The notes below the pieces were generated by a model. The model saw only the letters and a list, made by a program, of their open reading frames with translations, was not told the origin of the DNA and made no database searches. The position numbers and the translations under genes were made by a program. This document shows, in pieces, positions 1-7,136 of a DNA stretch of 7,371 nt. The stretch covers positions 1-7,371 of the forward strand of contig DXRF01000153.1 of assembly GCA_019411205.1 (NCBI GenBank), written 5' to 3'. Origin of the DNA: Parabacteroides sp. (GTDB lineage Bacteria; Bacteroidota; Bacteroidia; Bacteroidales; Tannerellaceae). Position 1 is the stretch's first letter; each line of letters begins with the position of its first letter.

Positions 1-3
1 TAT

Positions 4-1704
4 ATGGTATGGTTTGCCAATTTGCTCCGGCATTATCCGGAGCTTGCTATCTTTCTCACACTGGCTTTCGGCTTTTGGATCGGTAAATTCAAGATTAAAA
101 AGTTTACGTTAGGAACGGTAACCAGCGTTTTGCTGGTCGGTGTGTTGATCGGGCAATTGCATATCGATATCGGAGCTCCGCTGAAATCGGTATTTTTTCT
201 GATGTTCTTGTTTGCCGTAGGGTATAGTGTCGGTCCGCAATTCTTCCGAGGGTTGAAAAAGGAAGGATTGCCGCAGGTATTGTTTGCTGTCGTGATGTGC
301 CTGTTCTGTCTGCTGGCCCCGTTTGTGCTGGCAAAGATCATGGGCTATTCTGCCGGAGAGGCAGCCGGTTTGTTGGCGGGTTCACAGACGATATCTGCCG
401 TACTTGGTGTGGCCGAAGATACGATTAACCAGTTGGGAATACCGGCGGCAGATAAAACGGATATGATCAATGTCATGCCAGTAGCCTATGCTGTCTCTTA
501 TATTTTCGGTACGGCCGGTTCCGCCTGGATTATGAGCGATATCGCTCCCCGTCTGTTGGGAGGGATCGAGTCGGTCAAGAAAGCTTGTCGCGAACTGGAA
601 GCCAAAATGGGTACGGATGACGAAAGCGAGCAGCCCGGCTTCATGCCTGCCGCCCGTCCGATCACGTTCCGCGCCTACAAGATCAGCAACGACTGGTTCG
701 GGGCAGGGAAGACCGTGAAAGAGTTGGAAGATTATTTGGAGGGAGAGGGGAGGCGTCTTTTCGTCGAACGGGTCCGTATCGATGGTGTGATCCGGGATGC
801 GAAGTCCGACCAGATGCTTTTGAAAGGAAACGAAGTCGTGCTCAGCGGACGTCGTGAATTTGTGATCGGAGAGGAGGACTGGATTGGTGATGAAGTCAAT
901 GATATCGAGTTGTTGGACTTTCCGGCCGAAACTCTACCCGTATTGATCTCCCGCAAACAATATGCAGGTATGACAGTCGCCAAACTGCGTAAACTGCCGG
1001 TTATGCACGGTGTCAGTATCAAGAGCATCAAACGTGCCGGCATCAACATTCCGGTTTTGGCCGCCACGACGATCGATCCCGGCGATATGCTGGAACTGGT
1101 CGGCACAAAATTGGAGGTGAATGCGGCTGCCGATACACTGGGCTATGCCGATCGTCCGACGAACCAGACAGATATGATTTTCGTCGGTTTCGGAATCTTT
1201 CTCGGAGGTGTCGTGGGGGCTTTGGCGATCCATTTTGGTGGTGTTCCCATCAGCTTGAGTACGAGCGGCGGTGCCTTGATCGCCGGATTGGTCTTCGGAT
1301 GGTTGCGTTCCAAGCATCCGACTTTCGGACGAATCCCGGAACCTTCCCTTTGGGTGCTGAATAATGTCGGGTTGAACATGTTCATCGCTGTTGTCGGTAT
1401 AACGGCCGGACCGAGTTTTGTCACCGGTTTGAAGGAGGTCGGTATCAGCCTCTTCTTTATCGGTGCGTTGGCTACCGCTATCCCACTGATCGTTGGTGTG
1501 TTGTTGGGAAGATATGTCTTTAAGTTCCATCCGGCCATTACGTTGGGCTGTACATCCGGAGCCCGTACGACCACCGCAGCTTTAGGGGCCGTGGAGGATG
1601 CCGTGGAGAGCCAGACACCGGCATTGGGCTACACGGTAACATACGCGGTCGGTAATACCCTGTTGATCATCTGGGGTGTTGTGATTGTTCTGTTGATGAC
1701 TTGA
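4..1704 (+). CDS. aspT: Aspartate:alanine exchanger (AspT family, YidE/AspT duplication protein)
   Basis: Inner-membrane antiporter of the AspT/YidE family, expected to exchange external L-aspartate for internal L-alanine. The 566 residues form two homologous membrane halves. Hydrophobic segments lie near residues 10-28, 36-53, 58-78, 91-112 and 153-177, then near 388-411, 418-434, 448-469, 480-503 and 545-564. Between them, about residues 178-385 form a hydrophilic cytosolic region that looks like two TrkA-C (RCK_C) domains (about 217-295 and 303-375). The duplication shows in the repeated motifs GSQTISAVLGVAEDTI (126-141) and TSGARTTTAALGAVEDAV (517-534), each followed by an AYAVSY/TYAVGN-like helix. 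Length and layout match known AspT (about 540 residues). The aspD gene 57 bases downstream makes aspartate the likely substrate; without it, a YidE/YbjL-type transporter of unknown substrate would be the safer call. The start is only three bases from the window edge. MVWF suits the family's N-terminus, but an upstream in-frame start cannot be excluded. Confidence 0.88.
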   Translation: MVWFANLLRHYPELAIFLTLAFGFWIGKFKIKKFTLGTVTSVLLVGVLIGQLHIDIGAPLKSVFFLMFLFAVGYSVGPQFFRGLKKEGLPQVLFAVVMCLFCLLAPFVLAKIMGYSAGEAAGLLAGSQTISAVLGVAEDTINQLGIPAADKTDMINVMPVAYAVSYIFGTAGSAWIMSDIAPRLLGGIESVKKACRELEAKMGTDDESEQPGFMPAARPITFRAYKISNDWFGAGKTVKELEDYLEGEGRRLFVERVRIDGVIRDAKSDQMLLKGNEVVLSGRREFVIGEEDWIGDEVNDIELLDFPAETLPVLISRKQYAGMTVAKLRKLPVMHGVSIKSIKRAGINIPVLAATTIDPGDMLELVGTKLEVNAAADTLGYADRPTNQTDMIFVGFGIFLGGVVGALAIHFGGVPISLSTSGGALIAGLVFGWLRSKHPTFGRIPEPSLWVLNNVGLNMFIAVVGITAGPSFVTGLKEVGISLFFIGALATAIPLIVGVLLGRYVFKFHPAITLGCTSGARTTTAALGAVEDAVESQTPALGYTVTYAVGNTLLIIWGVVIVLLMT

Positions 1705-1761
1705 AAGGCATCGGAAACAGTGTTTTTATATACTCATTATATTCAATAAAGTTATTTTTCT

Positions 1762-3402
1762 ATGAAACACAAAATCACTCGTGAATACGAAAAGAAAATG
1801 TCGGAAATCAGTCCTTTCGAACTGAAAAATATCCTGATAGACCTTGCGGACGAAAGCGCCCGCAAGAGCACGCATATCATGTTGAACGCAGGACGTGGCA
1901 ATCCGAACTGGATCAGCACCGTACCCCGTGAAGCCTTCTTTCTGCTCGGCCAGTTCGCGTTGGAAGAATGCACCCGTACCTCCGAATGTGCTGGGGAGAT
2001 GGTCGGGCTGGCCGGCATCCCCGAAAAGAAACGAATTGCTACCCGTTTCACGCAATTCTTGATGAAACACGCCGGTTCTCCCGGAATGGCGCTGCTGAAA
2101 GATACCTACGATTATCTTGTGAATGATAAAGGAGTCGATGAGAACGACCTCGTGCACGAATGGGCGGAAGGCGTCATCGGGGACCAGTATCCCGTTCCCG
2201 ATCGTATCTTGAGATATACGGAAATACTGGTCGAAGACTACCTGAAGCAGGAGTTGTGCGACAACCGCCCGCCTAAAGGGAAGTTCGATCTCTTTGCCAC
2301 CGAGGGAGGAACAGCTGCGATGTGCTACATATTCGACTCCCTGCAACAAAATTTCCTTCTCAACAAAGGCGACAAGGTCGTCCTGTTTGCCCCGGTATTC
2401 ACTCCTTATATAGAGATACCGGAACAGACCCGCTACTTATTCGATGTAACCGAAATCCACGCCTGTAAAATGACAAAAGACGGCTACCACACCTGGCAGT
2501 ACAAGGAAAAAGACCTGGATATCTTGAAAGATCCGTCAGTCAAGGCGGCTTTTATCGTCAATCCGAGCAATCCACCTTCGTACGGCCTGACAGACGGTCT
2601 GATGAAGCGTATCGTAGATATCGTACGCAATGACAATCCGAACCTGATGATCATTACCGACGATGTCTATGCCACTTACATTCCCCATTTCCGTTCGGTC
2701 ATGGCGGAATTGCCGGCGAACACCCTCTGTGTCTATTCTTTCTCCAAATATTTTGGAGCGACGGGCTGGCGCCTGGCTGTTGTCGCGCTGCACGAAGATA
2801 ATATATACGACCGGATGTTGAAAGAACTGTCGGTCGAACAGAAAGAGCAGTTGAACAAACGCTATAGCAGTATTTCGCTCCGTCCTGAGGAAATTCGTTT
2901 CATCGACCGCATGGTGGCCGACAGCCGCCAGGTTGCCCTGAACCATACCGCCGGGCTTTCGCTGCCGCAGCAGACGCAAATGGCGCTCTTTGCCGCCTTC
3001 GCACTGCTGGACAAGGATAATACTTATAAGACGAAGATGCAGCAGATTATTCACGACCGCCTCCATACGCTTTGGGAAAGCACCGGTTTCACATTGCTTG
3101 ATGATCCGTTGCGGGCTGGTTACTACAGCGAGATCGATATGTTGGTCTGGGCAAAGAAGTTTTACGGAGATGACTTCGTTGTCTACCTGCAGGAAAATTA
3201 TGAGCCGGTAGACGTCGTGTTCCGTCTGGCACAGGAAACTTCGCTGGTATTGCTCAACGGTGGCGGGTTCGATGCTCCGGAGTGGTCTATCCGCTGTTCG
3301 CTTGCCAATCTGAAACGTGAAGATTATGTCCGTATCGGAGAAGGAATCGCCTCCATCCTGCACAGCTATGCGGACAAATGGAAAGAATCGTTGAAGGAAT
3401 AA
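1762..3402 (+). CDS. aspD: Aspartate 4-decarboxylase (bifunctional with aspartate aminotransferase activity)
   Basis: Cytosolic fold-type I PLP enzyme converting L-aspartate to L-alanine and CO2 (EC 4.1.1.12); family members also show weak aspartate aminotransferase activity. The 546 residues fit the decarboxylase (about 530-545) rather than plain aminotransferases (about 400). The extra length includes the N-terminal SPFELK segment (17-22) and an insertion around residues 340-395. Visible active-site features are the PLP-binding Lys329 in YSFSKYFGATGWR, the cofactor-contacting motif TDDVY (299-303, Asp300 and Tyr303), the VNPSNPPS motif (266-273), a glycine-rich EGGTAA stretch (181-186) at the phosphate-binding region, and Arg511 in RCSLANL, equivalent to the arginine that binds the substrate alpha-carboxylate. 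The start at 1762 gives MKHKITREYEKKM; Met13 (1798) is possible but would trim conserved-looking sequence. No Shine-Dalgarno is visible. It lies 57 bases after aspT with no intervening terminator, so the two are probably co-transcribed, and a strong hairpin follows the stop. Confidence 0.93.
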   Translation: MKHKITREYEKKMSEISPFELKNILIDLADESARKSTHIMLNAGRGNPNWISTVPREAFFLLGQFALEECTRTSECAGEMVGLAGIPEKKRIATRFTQFLMKHAGSPGMALLKDTYDYLVNDKGVDENDLVHEWAEGVIGDQYPVPDRILRYTEILVEDYLKQELCDNRPPKGKFDLFATEGGTAAMCYIFDSLQQNFLLNKGDKVVLFAPVFTPYIEIPEQTRYLFDVTEIHACKMTKDGYHTWQYKEKDLDILKDPSVKAAFIVNPSNPPSYGLTDGLMKRIVDIVRNDNPNLMIITDDVYATYIPHFRSVMAELPANTLCVYSFSKYFGATGWRLAVVALHEDNIYDRMLKELSVEQKEQLNKRYSSISLRPEEIRFIDRMVADSRQVALNHTAGLSLPQQTQMALFAAFALLDKDNTYKTKMQQIIHDRLHTLWESTGFTLLDDPLRAGYYSEIDMLVWAKKFYGDDFVVYLQENYEPVDVVFRLAQETSLVLLNGGGFDAPEWSIRCSLANLKREDYVRIGEGIASILHSYADKWKESLKE

Positions 3403-3419
3403 ACAAAGCCTTTGAACAA

Positions 3420-3467
3420 AACGGGCTCCCGCTACGTTCTATTATTGTAACGTATAGGGAGCCCGTT
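3420..3467 (+). terminator. Strong hairpin after aspD, probable terminator
   Basis: Eighteen bases after the aspD stop, an 11-bp perfect GC-rich stem is formed by 3420-3430 and 3457-3467. Inside it, after a 2x2 mismatch, a further 6-bp stem pairs TACGTT (3433-3438) with AACGTA (3449-3454) around a 10-base loop. It separates the aspTD unit from the acnA operon. On the + strand the following bases (CTCATAG) are not a T-tract. On the - strand the stem is followed by TTTTGTTC, so it could also work in reverse. Terminator function is inferred from position and stability. Confidence 0.7.
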
Positions 3468-3474
3468 CTCATAG

Positions 3475-3516
3475 ATACCTTTTATCGGTCGATAGAAATT
3501 ATTGAATAAAAGGTAT
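3475..3516. repeat. 11-bp perfect inverted repeat upstream of acnA
   Basis: ATACCTTTTAT (3475-3485) is perfectly inverted as ATAAAAGGTAT (3506-3516), separated by 20 bases. The right arm would lie just upstream of, or inside the spacer of, the candidate acnA promoter. It could be an operator, a weak second hairpin that adds to termination, or a regulatory stem in a read-through transcript. The repeat itself is seen directly; its role is not known. Confidence 0.6.
3483..3494. promoter_or_regulatory. Short palindrome TATCG-n2-CGATA, possible operator
   Basis: TATCG (3483-3487) and CGATA (3490-3494) form a 12-base dyad with a 2-base centre. Its left part overlaps the end of the left arm of the 11-bp inverted repeat. 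A two-base loop is unfavourable for RNA, so if this is functional it is more likely a protein-binding site in DNA. Short AT-rich palindromes arise by chance, so this is weak. Confidence 0.25.
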
Positions 3517-3536
3517 TTATATAAATACTATTTTTA
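3502..3536 (+). promoter_or_regulatory. Candidate promoter of the acnA-icd-gltA operon
   Basis: The segment TATTTTTA (3529-3536) matches the Bacteroides -7 consensus TAnnTTTG in all but the last base. A possible -33 TTG lies at 3502-3504, but its 24-base spacing is longer than the usual 19-21, so the upstream element is uncertain. Transcription from here would start around 3543 and give a leader of about 30 bases before the acnA ATG at 3574. The stretch before that ATG is A-rich (AATAAAAAGAATAGAT) with no Shine-Dalgarno, as is common in Bacteroidota. Confidence 0.4.
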
Positions 3537-3573
3537 TCCCAACCTACATTGCTAACTAATAAAAAGAATAGAT

Positions 3574-5820
3574 ATGGTGTACGACATTGACATGCTGAGA
3601 AGCTTTTATTCTGATTTCCCGAAGCGGGTGGATGCAGCCCGAAAACATGTTGGCCGTCCGTTGACCCTGGCCGAAAAAATCTTATATGCACATTTGTATA
3701 ACAAATCGGACATCCGTCCTTTCCGGCGTGGTGAAGATTATGTGAATTTCCGCCCTGACCGAGTCGCGATGCAGGATGCGACTGCGCAGATGGCATTGCT
3801 TCAGTTCATGAACGCAGGAAAATTCAAATCGGCCGTTCCTGCCACCGTGCACTGCGATCATCTGATTCAGGCGAATATGGGAGCCAAAACGGATATCGCA
3901 ACAGCTACGCAGAGTAACAGCGAGGTCTACGACTTCCTGAAATCCGTTTCCGACAAGTACGGTATCGGCTTTTGGAAACCGGGAGCCGGCATTATCCATC
4001 AGGTAGTGCTTGAAAACTATGCTTTTCCAGGTGGTATGATGGTCGGTACGGACTCGCATACGCCAAATGCGGGTGGTCTGGGAATGATCGCTATCGGCGT
4101 GGGTGGTGCCGACGCTGTAGACGTGATGACCGGTATGGAATGGGAACTGAAAATGCCGAAACTGATCGGTGTAAAACTGACCGGTAGCCTGAGCGGATGG
4201 GCATCCCCGAAAGACGTGATCTTGAAATTGGCAGGAATCCTTACCGTGAAGGGAGGGACGAATGCCATCATCGAATATTTCGGTCCCGGTGCTGCATCCT
4301 TGTCCGCGACAGGGAAAGCGACGATCTGTAATATGGGAGCCGAGGTAGGCGCCACAACTTCCCTTTTCCCGTTCGATCTGAACATGGCCACTTATTTGCG
4401 TGCTACGGGACGCGACGATGTGGCCGAGTGGGCAACAGCCGTTTCCGGCTATTTGGAAGCAGATATGGACGTGCAGGCACAGCCGGATTCTTTTTATGAC
4501 CGTGTGATCGTAATCAATTTGTCCGAACTGGAACCGCATATCAACGGCCCGTTCACACCGGATGCGGCAACGCCTATTTCCGAATTTGCCACCAAAGTGA
4601 AAGAGAATGGTTGGCCTCGCAAGATGGAAGTCGGGCTGATCGGCTCTTGTACGAATTCGTCTTACCAGGATTTGAGCCGTGCCGCTTCGATCGCCCGTCA
4701 GGCAGCCGAAGACAAGATACCGGTGGCAGCTCCGCTGATTATCAATCCCGGCTCCGAGCAAATACGCTATACGGCCGAACGGGACGGTATCCTCGGAGAT
4801 TTCGAGAAAATCGGTGCGACGATTATGGCCAATGCCTGCGGCCCGTGTATCGGGCAATGGAAACGGCATACAGACGACAATATGCGTAAAAACTCCATCG
4901 TTACCTCCTTTAACCGTAATTTCGCCAAACGCGCAGACGGCAACCCGAACACGCATGCCTTCGTTGCTTCCCCGGAACTGACGCTGGCGCTGACCATCGC
5001 TGGAGACCTCTGCTTCAACCCGCTGACCGATACGTTGAAAACCATCGACGGTCGCGAAGTGAAACTGAAAGAACCGGAAGGTTCCGACTTTCCGCCGAAA
5101 GGCTTCGAAGTGAAAGACAACGGGTATGTTGCCCCGACGGGTAAAGACGCCGGGGTGGTGATCAATCCCGGCTCCAACCGTTTACAAGTCTTGAAGCCTT
5201 TCGCTGCTTGGGACGGCAAAGAACTGATCGAAATGCCGCTGTTGCTGAAGGCTGAAGGCAAATGTACGACCGACCATATTTCGATGGCCGGTCCGTGGCT
5301 CCGTTTCCGCGGCCATTTGGAGAATATTTCGGACAATATGCTGATGGGTGCCGTGAATGCTTTCAACGGCAAGACAAACAGCGTGCTGAACCAGCTGAAC
5401 GGCAAGTATGAGGCTGTGTCGGCTGTCGCTAAACAGTATAAGGCAAAGGGAATTTCGTCTATCGTCGTAGCGGAAGAGAATTATGGCGAGGGATCGTCAC
5501 GCGAACATGCCGCCATGGAGCCCCGTTTCCTGAATGTAAGAGTGATTCTCGCCAAGAGTTTCGCCCGCATCCATGAAACGAACCTGAAAAAGCAGGGTAT
5601 GCTTGCCCTCACTTTTGCCGATAAGGATGATTATAAGAAAGTACGCGAGGAAGACAAGATTTCGATTGTCGGTTTGAAAGAGTTCGCCCCCGGAAAGCCG
5701 CTGACGGTCGTTCTCTATCATGCCGATGGCACGGAAGAGTCGTTCGCCGTGAATCATACCTATAATGAATTGCAGATAAAATGGTTTAAGGCAGGAGCAG
5801 CATTGAATGCAGCCCGATGA
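3574..5820 (+). CDS. acnA: Aconitate hydratase, mitochondrial-type
   Basis: Cytosolic [4Fe-4S] enzyme isomerising citrate to isocitrate through cis-aconitate. The 748 residues match the mitochondrial aconitase class (about 750-780), not E. coli AcnA/IRP1 (about 890) or AcnB (about 865). Cluster ligands are Cys359 in IGSCTNSSYQD and Cys422/Cys425 in NACGPCIGQW, with the same spacing as bovine Cys358/421/424. Other active-site residues are present: Asp95-His96 in CDHLIQA, Asp160 and His162 in GTDSHTPN, Arg448 and Arg453 in FNRNFAKR, Arg579 in WLRFRGHLENIS, and Ser641/Ser642/Arg643 in GEGSSREHAAMEPR of the C-terminal swivel domain. The enzyme appears complete. The start at 3574 (MVYDIDML) follows an A-rich leader; Met7 (3592) is a less likely alternative. 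It is first in an operon with icd 12 bases downstream and citrate synthase after that. The solvent-exposed cluster makes the enzyme sensitive to oxygen, which fits an anaerobe. A mitochondrial-like aconitase is known from Bacteroides fragilis. Confidence 0.97.
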   Translation: MVYDIDMLRSFYSDFPKRVDAARKHVGRPLTLAEKILYAHLYNKSDIRPFRRGEDYVNFRPDRVAMQDATAQMALLQFMNAGKFKSAVPATVHCDHLIQANMGAKTDIATATQSNSEVYDFLKSVSDKYGIGFWKPGAGIIHQVVLENYAFPGGMMVGTDSHTPNAGGLGMIAIGVGGADAVDVMTGMEWELKMPKLIGVKLTGSLSGWASPKDVILKLAGILTVKGGTNAIIEYFGPGAASLSATGKATICNMGAEVGATTSLFPFDLNMATYLRATGRDDVAEWATAVSGYLEADMDVQAQPDSFYDRVIVINLSELEPHINGPFTPDAATPISEFATKVKENGWPRKMEVGLIGSCTNSSYQDLSRAASIARQAAEDKIPVAAPLIINPGSEQIRYTAERDGILGDFEKIGATIMANACGPCIGQWKRHTDDNMRKNSIVTSFNRNFAKRADGNPNTHAFVASPELTLALTIAGDLCFNPLTDTLKTIDGREVKLKEPEGSDFPPKGFEVKDNGYVAPTGKDAGVVINPGSNRLQVLKPFAAWDGKELIEMPLLLKAEGKCTTDHISMAGPWLRFRGHLENISDNMLMGAVNAFNGKTNSVLNQLNGKYEAVSAVAKQYKAKGISSIVVAEENYGEGSSREHAAMEPRFLNVRVILAKSFARIHETNLKKQGMLALTFADKDDYKKVREEDKISIVGLKEFAPGKPLTVVLYHADGTEESFAVNHTYNELQIKWFKAGAALNAAR

Positions 5821-5832
5821 TAAAAATAAAAA

Positions 5833-7101
5833 ATGAAGATCATGAACAAGATTACAAAAGAAAACGGAAACCTACTTGTTCCCGATAAAGTCGTGGTTCC
5901 GTTTATAGAGGGTGACGGAGTAGGTGCGGAGATCACGCCGATCTGCCAGCACATTGTTGGTGAAGCAGTCGGTAGGGCGTATGGCGGCCGGCGGGCGATC
6001 GAATGGAAAGAAGTGTTGGCTGGCGAGAAAGCTTTCAGGCAGACCGGCAGCTGGTTGCCCGACGAGACGATGGAGGCTTTCCGCGAATATATGATCGGGA
6101 TCAAAGGGCCGTTGACAACCCCTATCGGCGGCGGTATCCGTTCGCTGAATGTCGCTCTCAGGCAAACTCTCGACCTCTATGTCTGCCTTCGTCCGGTGCG
6201 TTGGTTCCGCGGAGTCGTGACTCCTGTCAAAGAACCGGAAAAAGTCGATATGTATATCTTCCGCGAGAACACCGAAGATATCTATGCCGGTATTGAATGG
6301 CAGCAAGGGACACCCGAAGCCCGCAAATTCCTCAAATTCCTGACGGAAGAGATGGGAGTGACGAAGGTGCGTTTTCCGGAAACTTCCTCCTTTGGCGTGA
6401 AGCCCGTTTCGGTCGAGGGTACGGAACGTCTTGTACGCGCCGCCATTAGATTTGCCTTGGCCAACCGCCTTCCCAGTGTCACGCTCGTGCATAAGGGAAA
6501 CATCATGAAGTTTACGGAAGGCGGATTCAAATTGTGGGGATATGCGCTTGCGGAACGCGAATTTCCTGACAGGACTTTTACATGGCCCCAATATGAGAAG
6601 ATCAAAAAGGAAAAAGGGGAGGAGGCTGCCGTTGCCGCCCTGTCGGATGCCGAAGCAGCCGGAAAGGTCGTCATCAAAGATGTGATTGCCGACGCTTTCC
6701 TCCAGAATACCCTCCTCGTGCCGGAAGAGTATTCGGTGATTGCAACGCTGAACCTGAACGGTGATTATGTTTCCGACCAATTGGCAGCGATGGTGGGCGG
6801 TATCGGTATCGCACCGGGAGCCAACATCAATTACGACAGTGGCTATGCGATTTTCGAAGCGACACATGGGACAGCGCCTAACATTGCCGGCAAAAATGTC
6901 GTGAATCCTTGCTCGCTTTTGCTTTCTTCCGTCATGATGCTCGAATATATGGGATGGAACGAGGCCGGACTGCTGATAACTGCCGCGCTCGAACACGCTT
7001 TCTCCGAAGGGAAGGCCACCCGTGATCTGGCCCGCTTTATGCCAAACGGACAGCCTCTCGGCACTAAAGAGTTTGGAGAATATATTATGTCGATCTTGTA
7101 A
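5833..7101 (+). CDS. icd: Isocitrate dehydrogenase (NADP-type family; cofactor preference uncertain)
   Basis: Homodimeric cytosolic enzyme oxidatively decarboxylating isocitrate to 2-oxoglutarate. The 422 residues align along their length with E. coli Icd (416). Substrate residues are conserved: Ser104 in GGGIRSLNVALRQ (E. coli Ser113, the AceK phosphorylation site), Arg110, Arg120, Arg144 and Tyr151 in RENTEDIYAG, Lys221 in VHKGNIMKFTEG, and the metal-binding aspartates Asp287, Asp311 and Asp315. In the cofactor pocket, the E. coli NADP determinants Lys344-Tyr345 are replaced by Asn350-Ile351 in HGTAPNIAG and Tyr391 by Arg397, while Arg395 is kept as Arg401, so coenzyme preference cannot be assumed. 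A charged insertion (about 250-278, YEKIKKEKGEEAA) lengthens the region before VIKDVIADAF relative to E. coli. The start at 5833 follows TAAAAATAAAAA; Met4 (5842) is an equally possible start. The 12-base gap to acnA indicates co-transcription. No aceK is present in the window. Confidence 0.95.
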   Translation: MKIMNKITKENGNLLVPDKVVVPFIEGDGVGAEITPICQHIVGEAVGRAYGGRRAIEWKEVLAGEKAFRQTGSWLPDETMEAFREYMIGIKGPLTTPIGGGIRSLNVALRQTLDLYVCLRPVRWFRGVVTPVKEPEKVDMYIFRENTEDIYAGIEWQQGTPEARKFLKFLTEEMGVTKVRFPETSSFGVKPVSVEGTERLVRAAIRFALANRLPSVTLVHKGNIMKFTEGGFKLWGYALAEREFPDRTFTWPQYEKIKKEKGEEAAVAALSDAEAAGKVVIKDVIADAFLQNTLLVPEEYSVIATLNLNGDYVSDQLAAMVGGIGIAPGANINYDSGYAIFEATHGTAPNIAGKNVVNPCSLLLSSVMMLEYMGWNEAGLLITAALEHAFSEGKATRDLARFMPNGQPLGTKEFGEYIMSIL

Positions 7102-7136
7102 CGACATGGGAGTTGAACAAATTAAAATTTACTGTC

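Noticed and set aside
934..1530. Open frame of 198 codons on the - strand inside aspT
   Set aside because: The translation is low in hydrophobics and rich in Asp, Gln, Thr and Arg, with no domain pattern, opposite a clear transporter gene. Judged a shadow.
1705..1761. Possible separate promoter for aspD in the AT-rich gap (TATTTTTC at 1753-1760, near the -7 consensus)
   Set aside because: The box would end one base before the aspD start codon, leaving no room for a transcription start and leader. No other convincing box is present. The small ATATA/TATAT dyad in the gap is too weak to call.
3682..4956. Open frame of 424 codons on the - strand inside acnA
   Set aside because: It is antisense to conserved aconitase codons, with a composition typical of reverse-frame shadows. 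Length alone is explained by the codon bias of the + strand gene.
4741..5175. 15-base exact direct repeat (ATCAATCCCGGCTCC) at 4741-4755 and 5161-5175 within acnA
   Set aside because: Both copies encode the same short peptide INPGS in two different parts of the aconitase and are exactly 140 codons apart. The simplest explanation is similar codon use for a similar loop; the gene is intact, so no rearrangement is implied.
5872..7107. Long open frame of 411 codons on the - strand opposite icd
   Set aside because: It is the antisense shadow of a strongly conserved, complete icd. The product is rich in His, Arg, Cys and Phe, resembles no protein I recognise, and has no sensible promoter or neighbours.
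7102..7136. Small AT palindrome (AAATT-AA-AATTT) between icd and the citrate synthase start
   Set aside because: Five-base arms of only A and T are expected by chance in an AT-rich 35-base gap. No T-tract or stable stem makes it a terminator.
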